A DNA stretch of 64,000 nucleotides from Ptiloglossa arizonensis (Eukaryota; Arthropoda; Insecta; Hymenoptera; Colletidae): contig NW_027479054.1 in assembly GCF_051014685.1 (NCBI RefSeq), positions 124,001-188,000 of the forward strand, written 5' to 3'. Of this stretch, positions 25,960 through 38,585 are shown piece after piece. The notes beneath the pieces were generated by a model, which saw only the letters and a list, made by a program, of their open reading frames with translations, had not been told where the DNA came from and made no database searches. Made by a program: the position numbers and the translations under genes. Position 1 is the stretch's first letter, and each line of letters opens with the position of its first letter.

Positions 25960-28900
25960 CGTTTGGAGCAGCAGAAGTGCGAAAAATTTGTTGTCTTCTC
26001 AACCATTTCTTAGTTTCAAACTCCCATATCTCGCGACCGGATTGACCTAACCCAAAAATTCCTGTTGCATCTGAAAGTAGAAACTCGCCCGATTACAACG
26101 GTATCTGTATTTTTTCCCTAGGCCATTCTGGTTAAGCGTTTGGAGCAGCAGAATTGTGAAAAATTTTTTGCCTTCTCAACCATTTCTTGGCCTCAAACTC
26201 CCATATCTCACGAGCGGATTGACCTAACCCAAAAATTCCTATTGCATCTGAAAGTAGAAACTCGCCCAATTACAACGGTATGTGTATTTTTTCCCTAGGC
26301 CATTCTGGTTAAGCGTTTGGAGCAGGAGAATTGCGAAAAATTTTTTGCCTTCTCAACCATTTCTTGGTTTCAAACTCTCATATCTCGCGAACGGATTGAC
26401 CTAACCCAAAAATTCCTATTGCATCTGAAAGTAGAAACTCGCCCGATTACAACGGTATGTGTATTTTTTCCCTAGGCCATTCTGGTTAAGCGTTTGGAGC
26501 AGCAGAATTGCGAAAAATTTGTTGTCTTCTCAACCATTTCTTAGCTTCAAACTCCCGTATCTCGCGAACGGATTGACTTAACCCAAAAATTCCTGCTGCA
26601 TCTGAAAGTAGAAACTCGCCCGATTACAACGGTATGTGTATTTTTTCCCGAGGCCATTCTGGTTAAGCGTTTGGTGCAGCTGAATTGCGAAAAATTTTTT
26701 GCCTTCTCAACCATTTCTTGGCTTCAAATTCCCATATTTCGCGAACGGGTTGACCTAACCCAAAAATTCCTATTGCATCTGAAAGTAGAAACTCGCCCGA
26801 TTACAACGGTATGTGTATTGTTTCCCTAGGCCATTCTGGTTAAGCGTTTGGAGCAGCAGAATTGCGAAAAATTTCTTGTCTTCTCAACCGTTTCTTGTCT
26901 TCAAACTCCCATATCTCGCGAACGGATTGACCTAACCCAAAAAGTCCTATTGCATCTGAAAGTAGAAACTCGCCCGATTACAACGGCATGTGTATTTTTT
27001 CCCTAGGCCATTCTGGTTAAGCTTTTGGAGCAGCAGAAGTGCGAAAAATTTGTTGTCTTCACAACCATTTCTTAGCTTCAAACTCCCATATCTCGCGAAC
27101 GGATTGACCTAACCCAAAAATTCCTATTGCATCTGAAAGTAGAAACTCGCCCGATTACAACGGTATGTGTATTTTTTCCCTAGGCCATTCTGGTTAAGCG
27201 TTTGGAGCAGCAGAATTGCGAAAAATTTTCTGCCTTCTCAACCATTTCTTGGCTTCAAACTCCCATATCTCGCGAACGGATTGACCTAACCCAAAAATTC
27301 CTGTTGCGTCTGAAAGTAGAAACTCGCCCGATTACAACGGTAAGTGTATTTTTTCCCTAGGCCATTCTGGTTAAGCGTTTGGAGCAGCAGAAGTGCGAAA
27401 AGTTTGATGTCTTCTCAACCATTTCTTAGCTTCAAACTCCCATATATCGCGAAAGGATTGACCTAACCCAAAAATTGCTATTGCATCTGAAAGTAGAAAC
27501 TCGCCCGATTACAACGGTATGTGTATTTTTTCCCTAGGCAATTCTGGTTAAGCGTTTGGAGCAGCAGAATTGCGAAAAATTTTTTGCCTTCTCAACCATT
27601 TCTTGGCTTCAAACTCCCATACCTCGCGAACGGGTTGACCTAACCCAAAAATTCCTTTTGCATCTGAAAGTCGAAACTCGCCCGATTACAACGGTATGTG
27701 TATTTTTTCCCTGGGCCATTCTGGTTAAGCGTTTGGAGCAGCAGAAGTGCGAAAAATTTGTTGTCTTCTCAACCATTTCTTAGTTTCAAACTCCCATATC
27801 TCGCGACCGGATTGACCTAACCCAAAAATTCCTGTTGCATCTGAAAGTAGAAACTCGCCCGATTACAACGGTATCTGTATTTTTTCCCTAGGCCATTCTG
27901 GTTAAGCGTTTGGAGCAGGAGAATTGCGAAAAATTTTTTGCCTTCTCAACCATTTCTTGGTTTCAAACTCTCATATCTCGCGAACGGATTGACCTAACCC
28001 AAAAATTCCTATTGCATCTGAAAGTAGAAACTCGCCCGATTACAACGGTATGTGTATTTTTTCCCTAGGCCATTCTGGTTAAGCGTTTGGAGCAGCAGAA
28101 TTGCGAAAAATTTGTTGTCTTCTCAACCATTTCTTAGCTTCAAACTCCCGTATCTCGCGAACGGATTGACTTAACCCAAAAATTCCTGTTGCATCTGAAA
28201 GTAGAAACTCGCCCGATTACAACGGTATGTGTATTTTTTCCCGAGGCCATTCTGGTTAAGCGTTTGGTGCAGCTGAATTGCGAAAAATTTTTTGCCTTCT
28301 CAACCATTTCTTGGCTTCAAATTCCCATATTTCGCGAACGGGTTGACCTAACCCAAAAATTCCTATTGCATCTGAAAGTAGAAACTCGCCCGATTACAAC
28401 GGTATGTGTATTGTTTCCCTAGGCCATTCTGGTTAAGCGTTTGGAGCAGCAGAATTGCGAAAAATTTCTTGTCTTCTCAACCGTTTCTTGTCTTCAAACT
28501 CCCATATCTCGCGAACGGATTGACCTAACCCAAAAAGTCCTATTGCATCTGAAAGTAGAAACTCGCCCGATTACAACGGCATGTGTATTTTTTCCCTAGG
28601 CCATTCTGGTTAAGCTTTTGGAGCAGCAGAAGTGCGAAAAATTTGTTGTCTTCACAACCATTTCTTAGCTTCAAACTCCCATATCTCGCGAACGGATTGA
28701 CCTAAACCAAAAATTCCTATTGCATCTGAAAGTAGAAACTCGCCCGATTACAACGGTATGTGTATTTTTTCCCTAGGCCATTCTGGTTAAGCGTTTGGAG
28801 CAGCAGAATTGCGAAAAATTTTCTGCCTTCTCAACCATTTCTTGGCTTCAAACTCCCATATCTCGCGAACGGATTGACCTAACCCAAAAATTCCTGTTGC

Positions 28901-31016
28901 GTCTGAAAGTAGAAACTCGCCCGATTACAACGGTATGTGTATTTTTTCCCTAGGCCATTCTGGTTAAGCGTTTGGAGCAGCAGAAGTGCGAAAAGTTTGA
29001 TGTCTTCTCAACCATTTCTTAGCTTCAAACTCCCATATATCGCGAAAGGATTGACCTAACCCAAAAATTCCTATTGCATCTGAAAGTAGAAACTCGCCCG
29101 ATTACAACGGTATGTGTATTTTTTCCCTAGGCCATTCTGGTTAAGCGTTTGGAGCAGCAGAATTGCGAAAAATTTTTTGCCTTCTCAACCATTTCTTGGC
29201 TTCAAACTCCCATACCTCGCGAACGGGTTGACCTAACCCAAAAATTCCTTTTGCACCTGAAAGTCGAAACTCGCCCGATTACAACGGTATGTGTATTTTT
29301 TCCCTGGGCCATTCTGGTTAAGCGTTTGGAGCAGCAGAAGTGCGAAAAATTTGTTGTCTTCTCAACCATTTCTTAGTTTCAAACTCCCATATCTCGCGAC
29401 CGGATTGACCTAACCCAAAAAGTCCTATTGCATCTGAAAGTAGAAACTCGCCCGATTACAACGGCATGTGTATTTTTTCCCTAGGCCATTCTGGTTAAGC
29501 GTTTGGAGCAGCAGAATTGCGAAAAATTTTCTGCCTTCTCAACCATTTCTTGGCTTCAAACTCCCATATCTCGCGAACGGATTGACCTAACCCAAAAATT
29601 CCTGTTGCGTCTGAAAGTAGAAACTCGCCCGATTACAACGGTATGTGTATTTTTTCCCTAGGCCATTCTGGTTAAGCGTTTGGAGCAGCAGAAGTGCGAA
29701 AAGTTTGATGTCTTCTCAACCATTTCTTAGCTTCAAACTCCCATATATCGCGAAAGGATTGACCTAACCCAAAAATTGCTATTGCATCTGAAAGTAGAAA
29801 CTCGCCCGATTACAACGGTATGTGTATTTTTTCCCTAGGCAATTCTGGTTAAGCGTTTGGAGCAGCAGAATTGCGAAAAATTTTTTGCCTTCTCAACCAT
29901 TTCTTGGCTTCAAACTCCCATACCTCGCGAACGGGTTGACCTAACCCAAAAATTCCTTTTGCATCTGAAAGTCGAAACTCGCCCGATTACAACGGTATGT
30001 GTATTTTTTCCCTGGGCCATTCTGGTTAAGCGTTTGGAGCAGCAGAAGTGCGAAAAATTTGTTGTCTTCTCAACCATTTCTTAGTTTCAAACTCCCATAT
30101 CTCGCGACCGGATTGACCTAACCCAAAAATTCCTGTTGCATCTGAAAGTAGAAACTCGCCCGATTACAACGGTATCTGTATTTTTTCCCTAGGCCATTCT
30201 GGTTAAGCGTTTGGAGCAGCAGAATTGTGAAAAATTTTTTGCCTTCTCAACCATTTCTTGGCCTCAAACTCCCATATCTCACGAGCGGATTGACCTAACC
30301 CAAAAATTCCTATTGCATCTGAAAGTAGAAACTCGCCCAATTACAACGGTATGTGTATTTTTTCCCTAGGCCATTCTGGTTAAGCGTTTGGAGCAGGAGA
30401 ATTGCGAAAAATTTTTTGCCTTCTCAACCATTTCTTGGTTTCAAACTCTCATATCTCGCGAACGGATTGACCTAACCCAAAAATTCCTATTGCATCTGAA
30501 AGTAGAAACTCGCCCGATTACAACGGTATGTGTATTTTTTCCCTAGGCCATTCTGGTTAAGCGTTTGGAGCAGCAGAATTGCGAAAAATTTGTTGTCTTC
30601 TCAACCATTTCTTAGCTTCAAACTCCCGTATCTCGCGAACGGATTGACTTAACCCAAAAATTCCTGTTGCATCTGAAAGTAGAAACTCGCCCGATTACAA
30701 CGGTATGTGTATTTTTTCCCGAGGCCATTCTGGTTAAGCGTTTGGTGCAGCTGAATTGCGAAAAATTTTTTGCCTTCTCAACCATTTCTTGGCTTCAAAT
30801 TCCCATATTTCGCGAACGGGTTGACCTAACCCAAAAATTCCTATTGCATCTGAAAGTAGAAACTCGCCCGATTACAACGGTATGTGTATTGTTTCCCTAG
30901 GCCATTCTGGTTAAGCGTTTGGAGCAGCAGAATTGCGAAAAATTTCTTGTCTTTTCAACCGTTTCTTGTCTTCAAACTCCCATATCTCGCGAACGGATTG
31001 ACCTAACCCAAAAAGT
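25960..31016 (+). repeat. 4,071-bp-lag higher-order repeat (23 monomers)
   Basis: Positions 25,960-26,945 recur at 30,031-31,016. Linked private markers are TCTCACGAGCGG (26,212/30,283), CTCGCCCAATTAC and AAACTCTCATATC (26,374/30,445), each separated by 4,071 bp. Between them the module of block C recurs without its 4A6T monomer: 27,890-28,470 matches 30,370-30,950 (lag 2,478 bp). The CATACCTCGCGAACGGG monomers starting near 27,556, 29,149 and 29,857 are spaced 9 and 4 monomers apart. No non-satellite bases are present. Confidence 0.82.
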
Positions 31017-34000
31017 CCTGTTGCGTCTGAAAGTAGAAACTCGCCCGATTACAACGGTATGTGTATTTTTTCCCTAGGCCATTCTGGTTAAGCGTTTGGA
31101 GCAGCAGAAGTGCGAAAAATTTGTTGTCTTCTCAACCATTTCTTAGTTTCAAACTCCCATATCTCGCGACCGGATTGACCTAACCCAAAAATTCCTGTTG
31201 CATCTGAGAGTAGAAACTCGCCCGATTACAACGGTATCTGTATTTTTTTCCTAGGCCATTCTGGTTAAGCGTTTGGAGCAGCAGAATTGTGAAAAATTTT
31301 TTGCCTTCTCAACCATTTCTTGGCCTCAAACTCCCATATCTCACGAGCGGATTGACCTAACCCAAAAATTCCTATTGCATCTGAAAGTAGAAACTCGCCC
31401 GATTACAACGGTATGTGTATTTTTTCCCGAGGCCATTCTGGTTAAGCGTTTGGTGCAGCTGAATTGCGAAAAATTTTTTGCCTTCTCAACCATTTCTTGG
31501 CTTCAAATTCCCATATTTCGCGAACGGGTTGACCTAACCCAAAAATTCCTATTGCATCTGAAAGTAGAAACTCGCCCGATTACAACGGTATGTGTATTGT
31601 TTCCCTAGGCCATTCTGGTTAAGCGTTTGGAGCAGCAGAATTGCGAAAAATTTCTTGTCTTCTCAACCGTTTCTTGTCTTCAAACTCCCATATCTCGCGA
31701 ACGGATTGACCTAACCCAAAAAGTCCTATTGCATCTGAAAGTAGAAACTCGCCCGATTACAACGGCATGTGTATTTTTTCCCTAGGCCATTCTGGTTAAG
31801 CTTTTGGAGCAGCAGAAGTGCGAAAAATTTGTTGTCTTCACAACCATTTCTTAGCTTCAAACTCCCATATCTCGCGAACGGATTGACCTAACCCAAAAAT
31901 TCCTATTGCATCTGAAAGTAGAAACTCGCCCGATTACAACGGTATGTGTATTTTTTCCCTAGGCCATTCTGGTTAAGCGTTTGGAGCAGCAGAATTGCGA
32001 AAAATTTTCTGCCTTCTCAACCATTTCTTGGCTTCAAACTCCCATATCTCGCGAACGGATTGACCTAACCCAAAAATTCCTGTTGCGTCTGAAAGTAGAA
32101 ACTCGCCCGATTACAACGGTATGTGTATTTTTTCCCTAGGCCATTCTGGTTAAGCGTTTGGAGCAGCAGAAGTGCGAAAAGTTTGATGTCTTCTCAACCA
32201 TTTCTTAGCTTCAAACTCCCATATATCGCGAAAGGATTGACCTAACCCAAAAATTCCTATTGCATCTGAAAGTAGAAACTCGCCCGATTACAACGGTATG
32301 TGTATTTTTTCCCTAGGCAATTCTGGTTAAGCGTTTGGAGCAGCAGAATTGCGAAAAATTTTTTGCCTTCTCAACCATTTCTTGGCTTCAAACTCCCATA
32401 CCTCGCGAACGGGTTGAGCTAACCCAAAAATTCCTTTTGCACCTGAAAGTCGAAACTCGCCCGATTACAACGGTATGTGTATTTTTTCCCTGGGCCATTC
32501 TGGTTAAGCGTTTGGAGCAGCAGAAGTGCGAAAAATTTGTTGTCTTCTCAACCATTTCTTAGTTTCAAACTCCCATATCTCGCGACCGGATTGACCTAAC
32601 CCAAAAATTCCTGTTGCATCTGAAAGTAGAAACTCGCCCGATTACAACGGTATCTGTATTTTTTTCCTAGGCCATTCTGGTTAAGCGTTTGGAGCAGCAG
32701 AATTGTGAAAAATTTTTTTCCTTCTCAACCATTTCTTGGCCTCAAACTCCCATATCTCACGAGCGGATAGACCTAACCCAAAAATTCCTATTGCATCTGA
32801 AAGTAGAAACTCGCCCAATTACAACGGTATGTGTATTTTTTCCCTAGGCCATTCTGGTTAAGCGTTTGGAGCAGGAGAATTGCGGAAAATTTTTTGCCTT
32901 CTCAACCATTTCTTGGCTTCAAACTCCCATATCTCGCGAACGTATTGACCCAACCCAAAAATTCCTATTGCATCTGAAAGTCGAAATTCGCCCGATTACA
33001 ACGGTATGTGTATTTTTTCCCTGGGCCATTCTGGTTAAGCGTTTGGAGCAGGAGAATTGCTAAAAATTTTTTGCCTTCTCAACCATTTCTTGGTTTCAAA
33101 CTCCCATATCTCGCGAACGGATTGACCTAACCCAAAAATTCCTATTGCATCTGAAAGTCGAAATTCGCCCGATTACAACGGTATGTGTATTTTTTCCCTG
33201 GGCCATTCTGCTTAAGCGTTTGGAGCAGCAGAATTGCGAAAAACTTCTTGTCTTCTCAACCGTTTCTTGTCTTCAAACTCCCATATCTCGCGAACGGATA
33301 GACCTAACCCAAAAATTCCTGTTGCATCTGAAAGTCGAAACTCGCCCCATTACAACGGTATGTGTATCTTTTCCCTAGGCCATTCTGGTTAAGCGTTTGG
33401 AGCAGGAGAATTGCGAAAAATTTTTTGCCTTCTCAACCATTTCTTGGTTTCAAACTCCCATATCTCGCGAACGGATTGACCTAACCCAAAAATTCCTATT
33501 GCATCTGAATGTAGAAACTCGCCCGATTACAACGGTATGTGTATTTTTTCCCTAGGCCATTCTGGTTAAGCGTTTGGAGCAGCAGAATTGCGAAAAATTT
33601 TTTGCCTTCTCAACCATTTCTTGGCTTCAAACTCCCATATCTCGCGAACGGATTGACCTAACCCAAAAATTCCTATTGCAGATGAAGGTAGAAACTCGCC
33701 CGATTACAACGGTATGTGTATTTTTTCCCTAGGCCATTCTGGTTAAGCCTTTGGAGCAGCAGAAATGCGAAAAATTTTTTGCCTTCTCAACCATTTCTTG
33801 GCTTCAAACTCCCATATCTCGCGAACGGATTGACCTAACACAAAAATACCTGTTGCGTCTGAAAGTAGAAACTCGCCCGATTACAACGGTATGTGTATTT
33901 TTTCCCTAGCCCATTCTGGTCAAACGTTTGGAGCAGCAGAATTGCGAAAAATTTGTTGTCTTCTCAACCATTTCTTAGCTTCAAACTCCCGTATCTCGCG

Positions 34001-36189
34001 AACGGATTGACTTAACCCAAAAATTCCTGTTGCATCTGAAAGTAGAAACTCGCCCGATTACAACGGTATGTGTATTTTTTCCCGAGGCCATTCTGGTTAA
34101 GCGTTTGGTGCAGCTGAATTGCGAAAAATTTTTTGCCTTCTCAACCATTTCTTGGCTTCAAATTCCCATATTTCGCGAACGGGTTGACCTAACCCAAAAA
34201 TTCCTATTGCATCTGAAAGTAGAAACTCGCCCGATTACAACGGTATGTGTATTGTTTCCCTAGGCCATTCTGGTTAAGCGTTTGGAGCAGCAGAATTGCG
34301 AAAAATTTCTTGTCTTCACAACCATTTCTTAGCTTCAAACTCCCATATCTCGCGAACGGATTGACCTAACCCAAAAATTCCTATTGCATCTGAAAGTAGA
34401 AACTCGCCCGATTACAACGGTATGTGTATTTTTTCCCTAGGCCATTCTGGTTAAGCGTTTGGAGCAGCAGAATTGCGAAAAATTTTCTGCCTTCTCAACC
34501 ATTTCTTGGCTTCAAACTCCCATATTTCGCGAACGGATTGACCTAACCCAAAAATTCCTGTTGCGTCTGAAAGTAGAAACTCGCCCGATTACAACGGTAT
34601 GTGTATTTTTTCCCTAGGCCATTCTGGTTAAGCGTTTGGAGCAGCAGAAGTGCGAAAAGTTTGATGTCTTCTCAACCATTTCTTGGCTTCAAACTCCCAT
34701 ACCTCGCGAACGGATTGACCTAACCAAAAAATTCCTATTGCATCTGAAAGTCGAAACTCGCCCGATTACAACGGCATGTGTATTTTTTCCCTAGGCCATT
34801 CTGGTTAAGCTTTTGGAGCAGCAGAAGTGCGAAAAATTTGTTGTCTTCACAACCATTTCTTAGCTTCAAACTTCCATATCTCGCGAACGGATTGACCTAA
34901 CCCAAAAATTCCTATTGCATCTGAAAGTAGAAACTCGCCCGATTACAACGGTATGTGTATTTTTTCCCTAGGCCATTCTGGCTAAGCGTTTGGAGCAGCA
35001 GAATTGCGAAAAATTTTTTGCCTTCTCAACCATTTCTTGGCTTCAAACTCCCATACCTCGCGAACGGGTTGACCTAACCCAAAAATTCCTTTTGCATCTG
35101 AAAGTCGAAACTCGCCCGATTACAACGGTATGTGTATTTTTTCCCTGGGCCATTCTGGTTAAGCGTTTGGAGCAGCAGAAGTGCGAAAAATTTGTTGTCT
35201 TCTCAACCATTTCTTAGTTTCAAACTCCCATATCTCGCGACCGGATTGACCTAACCCAAAAATTCCTGTTGCATCTGAAAGTAGAAACTCGCCCGATTAC
35301 AACGGTATCTGTATTTTTTCCCTAGGCCATTCTGGTTAAGCGTTTGGAGCAGCAGAATTGTGAAAAATTTTTTGCCTTCTCAACCATTTCTTGGCCTCAA
35401 ACTCCCATATCTCACGAACGGATTGACCTAACCCAAAAATTCCTATTGCATCTGAAAGTAGAAACTCGCCCAATTACAACGGTATGTGTATTTTTTCCCT
35501 AGGCCATTCTGGTTAAGCGTTTGGAGCAGGAGAATTGCGAAAAATTTTTTGCCTTCTCAACCATTTCTTGGTTTCAAACTCCCATATCTCGCGAACGGAT
35601 TGACCTAACCCAAAAATTCCTATTGCATCTGAAAGTAGAAACTCGCCCGATTACAACGGTATGTGTATTTTTTCCCTAGGCCATTCTGGTTAAGCGTTTG
35701 GAGCAGCAGAATTGCGAAAAATTTTTTGCCTTCTCAACCATTTCTTGGCTACAAACTCCCATATCTCGCGAACGGATTGACCTAACCCAAAAATTCCTAT
35801 TGCAGATGAAAGTAGAAACTCGCCCGATTACAACGGTATGTGTATTTTTTCCCTAGGCCATTCTGGTTAAGCCTTTCGAGCAGCAGAAATGCGAAAAATT
35901 TTTTGCCTTCTCAACCATTTCTTGGCTTCAAACTCCCATATTTCGCGAACGGGTTGACCTAACCCAAAAATTCCTATTGCATCTGAAAGTAGAAACTCGC
36001 CCGATTACAACGGTATGTGTATTGTTTCCCTAGGCCATTCTGGTTAAGCGTTTGGAGCAGCAGAATTGCGAAAAATTTCTTGTCTTCTCAACCGTTTCTT
36101 GTCTTCAAACTCCCATATCTCGCGAACGGATTGTCCTAACCCAAAAAGTCCTATTGCATCTGAAAGTAGAAACTCGCCCGATTACAACG
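31017..36189 (+). repeat. Mosaic satellite segment, weakly ordered
   Basis: About 29 monomers in which fragments of the block C module alternate with other variants. CAGCTGAATTG monomers lie near 31,453 and 34,112, CATACCTCGCG monomers near 32,395 and 35,050, and CACGAGCGG near 31,342 and 32,758. A cluster at 32.87-33.4 kb carries GTCGAAATTCG, GACCCAACCC and, once, TTGCTAAAAATTT. Private changes include GGATAGACC and TTGAGCTAACCC. I see no long duplicated pair with both members inside this stretch. Confidence 0.72.
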
Positions 36190-37251
36190 GCATGTGTATT
36201 TTTTCCCTAGGCCATTCTGGTTAAGCTTTTGGAGCAGCAGAAGTGCGAAAAATTTGTTGTCTTCACAACCATTTCTTAGCTTCAAACTTCCATATCTCGC
36301 GAACGGATTGACCTAACCCAAAAATTCCTATTGCATCTGAAAGTAGAAACTCGCCCGATTACAACGGTATGTGTATTTTTTCCCTAGGCCATTCTGGCTA
36401 AGCGTTTGGAGCAGCAGAATTGCGAAAAATTTTCTGCCTTCTCAACCATTTCTTGGCTTCAAACTCCCATATCTCGCGAACGGATTGACCTAACCCAAAA
36501 GTTCCTGTTGCGTCTGAAAGTAGAAACTCGCCCGATTACAACGGTATGTGTATTTTTTCCCTAGGCAATTCTGGTTAAGCGTTTGGAGCAGCAGAATTGC
36601 GAAAAATTTTTTGCCTTCTCAACCATTTCTTGGCTTCAAACTCCCATACCTCGCGAACGGATTGACCTAACCAAAAAATTCCTATTGCATCTGAAAGTCG
36701 AAACTCGCCCGATTACAACGGCATGTGTATTTTTTTCCTAGGCCATTCTGGTTAAGCTTTTGGAGCAGCAGAAGTGCGAAAAATTTGTTGTCTTCACAAC
36801 CATTTCTTAGCTTCAAACTTCCATATCTCGCGAACGGATTGACCTAACCCAAAAATTCCTATTGCATCTGAAAGTAGAAACTCGCCCGATTACAACGGTA
36901 TGTGTATTTTTTCCCTAGGCCATTCTGGCTAAGCGTTTGGAGCAGCAGAATTGCGAAAAATTTTCTGCCTTCTCAACCATTTCTTGGCTTCAAACTCCCA
37001 TATCTCGCGAACGGATTGACCTAACCCAAAAGTTCCTGTTGCGTCTGAAAGTAGAAACTCGCCCGATTACAACGGTATGTGTATTTTTTCCCTAGGCAAT
37101 TCTGGTTAAGCGTTTGGAGCAGCAGAATTGCGAAAAATTTTTTGCCTTCTCAACCATTTCTAGGCTTCAAACTCCCATACCTCGCGAACGGATTGACCTA
37201 ACCAAAAAATTCCTATTGCATCTGAAAGTCGAAACTCGCCCGATTACAACG
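36190..37251 (+). repeat. 531-bp higher-order repeat, two copies (3 monomers)
   Basis: Positions 36,190-36,720 and 36,721-37,251 are consecutive three-monomer units. Markers are GGCATGTG with AAGCTTTTGGAG, AAACTTCCATATC (36,289/36,820), TGGCTAAGCG, CCCAAAAGTTCCTG (36,497/37,028) and CATACCTCGCG with AACCAAAAAATTCC. Differences include TTTTTTTCC near 36,730 and TTTCTAGGCTTC near 37,160; the latter creates no gene-level change because the array is non-coding. Confidence 0.83.
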
Positions 37252-38585
37252 GTATGTGTATTTTTTCCCTGGGCCATTCTGGTTAAGCGTCTGGAGCAGC
37301 AGAATTGTGAAAAATTTTTTGCCTTCTCAACCATTTCTTGGCCTCAAACTCCCATATCTCACGAACGGATTGACCTAACCCAAAAATTCCTATTGCATCT
37401 GAAAGTAGAAACTCGCCCGATTACAACGGTATGTGTATTTTCTCCCTACGCCATTCTGGTTAAGCGTTTGGAGCAGCAGAAGTGCGAAAAGTTTGATGTC
37501 TTCTCAACCATTTCTTAGCTTCAAACTCCCATATCTCGCGAAAGGATTGACCTAACCCAAAAATTCCTATTGCATCTGAAAGTAGAAACTCGCCCGATTA
37601 CATCGGTATGTGTATTTTTTCCCTAGGCCATTCTGGTTAAGCGTTTGGAGCAGCAGAATTGCGAAAAATTTTTTGCCTTCTCAACCATTTCTTGGCTTCA
37701 AACTCCCATACCTCGCGAACGGATTGACCTAACCAAAAAATTCCTATTGCATCTGAAAGTAGAAACTCGCCCGATTACAACGGTATGTGTATTTTTTCCC
37801 TAGGCCATTCTGGCTAAGCGTTTGGAGCAGCAGAATTGCGAAAAATTTTCTGCCTCCTCAACCATTTCTTGGCTTCAAACTCCCATATCTCGCGAACGGA
37901 TTGACCTAACCCAAAAGTTCCTGTTGCGTCTGAAAGTAGAAACTCGCCCGATTACAACGGTATGTGTATTTTTTCCCTAGGCAATTCTGGTTAAGCGTTT
38001 GGAGCAGCAGAATTGCGAAAAATTTTTTGCCTTCTCAACCATTTCTTGGCTTCAAACTCCCATACCTCGCGAACGGATTGACCTAACCAAAAAATTCCTA
38101 TTGCATCTGAAAGTCGAAACTCGCCCGATTACAACGGTATGTGTATTTTTTCCCTGGGCCATTCTGGTTAAGCGTCTGGAGCAGCAGAATTGTGAAAAAT
38201 TTTTTGCCTTCTCAACCATTTCTTGGCCTCAAACTCCCATATCTCACGAACGGATTGACCTAACCCAAAAATTCCTATTGCATCTGAAAGTAGAAACTCG
38301 CCCGATTACAACGGTATGTGTATTTTCTCCCTACGCCATTCTGGTTAAGCGTTTGGAGCAGCAGAAGTGCGAAAAGTTTGATGTCTTCTCAACCATTTCT
38401 TAGCTTCAAACTCCCATATCTCGCGAAAGGATTGACCTAACCCAAAAATTCCTATTGCATCTGAAAGTAGAAACTCGCCCGATTACAACGGTAAGTGTAT
38501 TTTTTCCCTAGGCCATTCTGGTTAAGCGTTTGGAGCAGCAGAATTGCGAAAAATTTTTTGCCTTCTCAACCATTTCTTGGCTTCA
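36856..38585 (+). repeat. 885-bp higher-order repeat, two copies (5 monomers)
   Basis: This overlaps the end of the 531-bp repeat. Positions 36,856-37,740 match 37,741-38,585 at a lag of 885 bp. Shared markers are TGGCTAAGCG, CCCAAAAGTTCC, AACCAAAAAATTCC, TATTTTCTCCCTACGCC (near 37,437 and 38,322) and GAAAAGTTTGATG. Differences are few: CTCCTCAACC near 37,856, TTACATCGG near 37,602 and GGTAAGTG near 38,492. The same five-monomer period as at 0.6-2.4 kb arose here from different monomers. Confidence 0.85.
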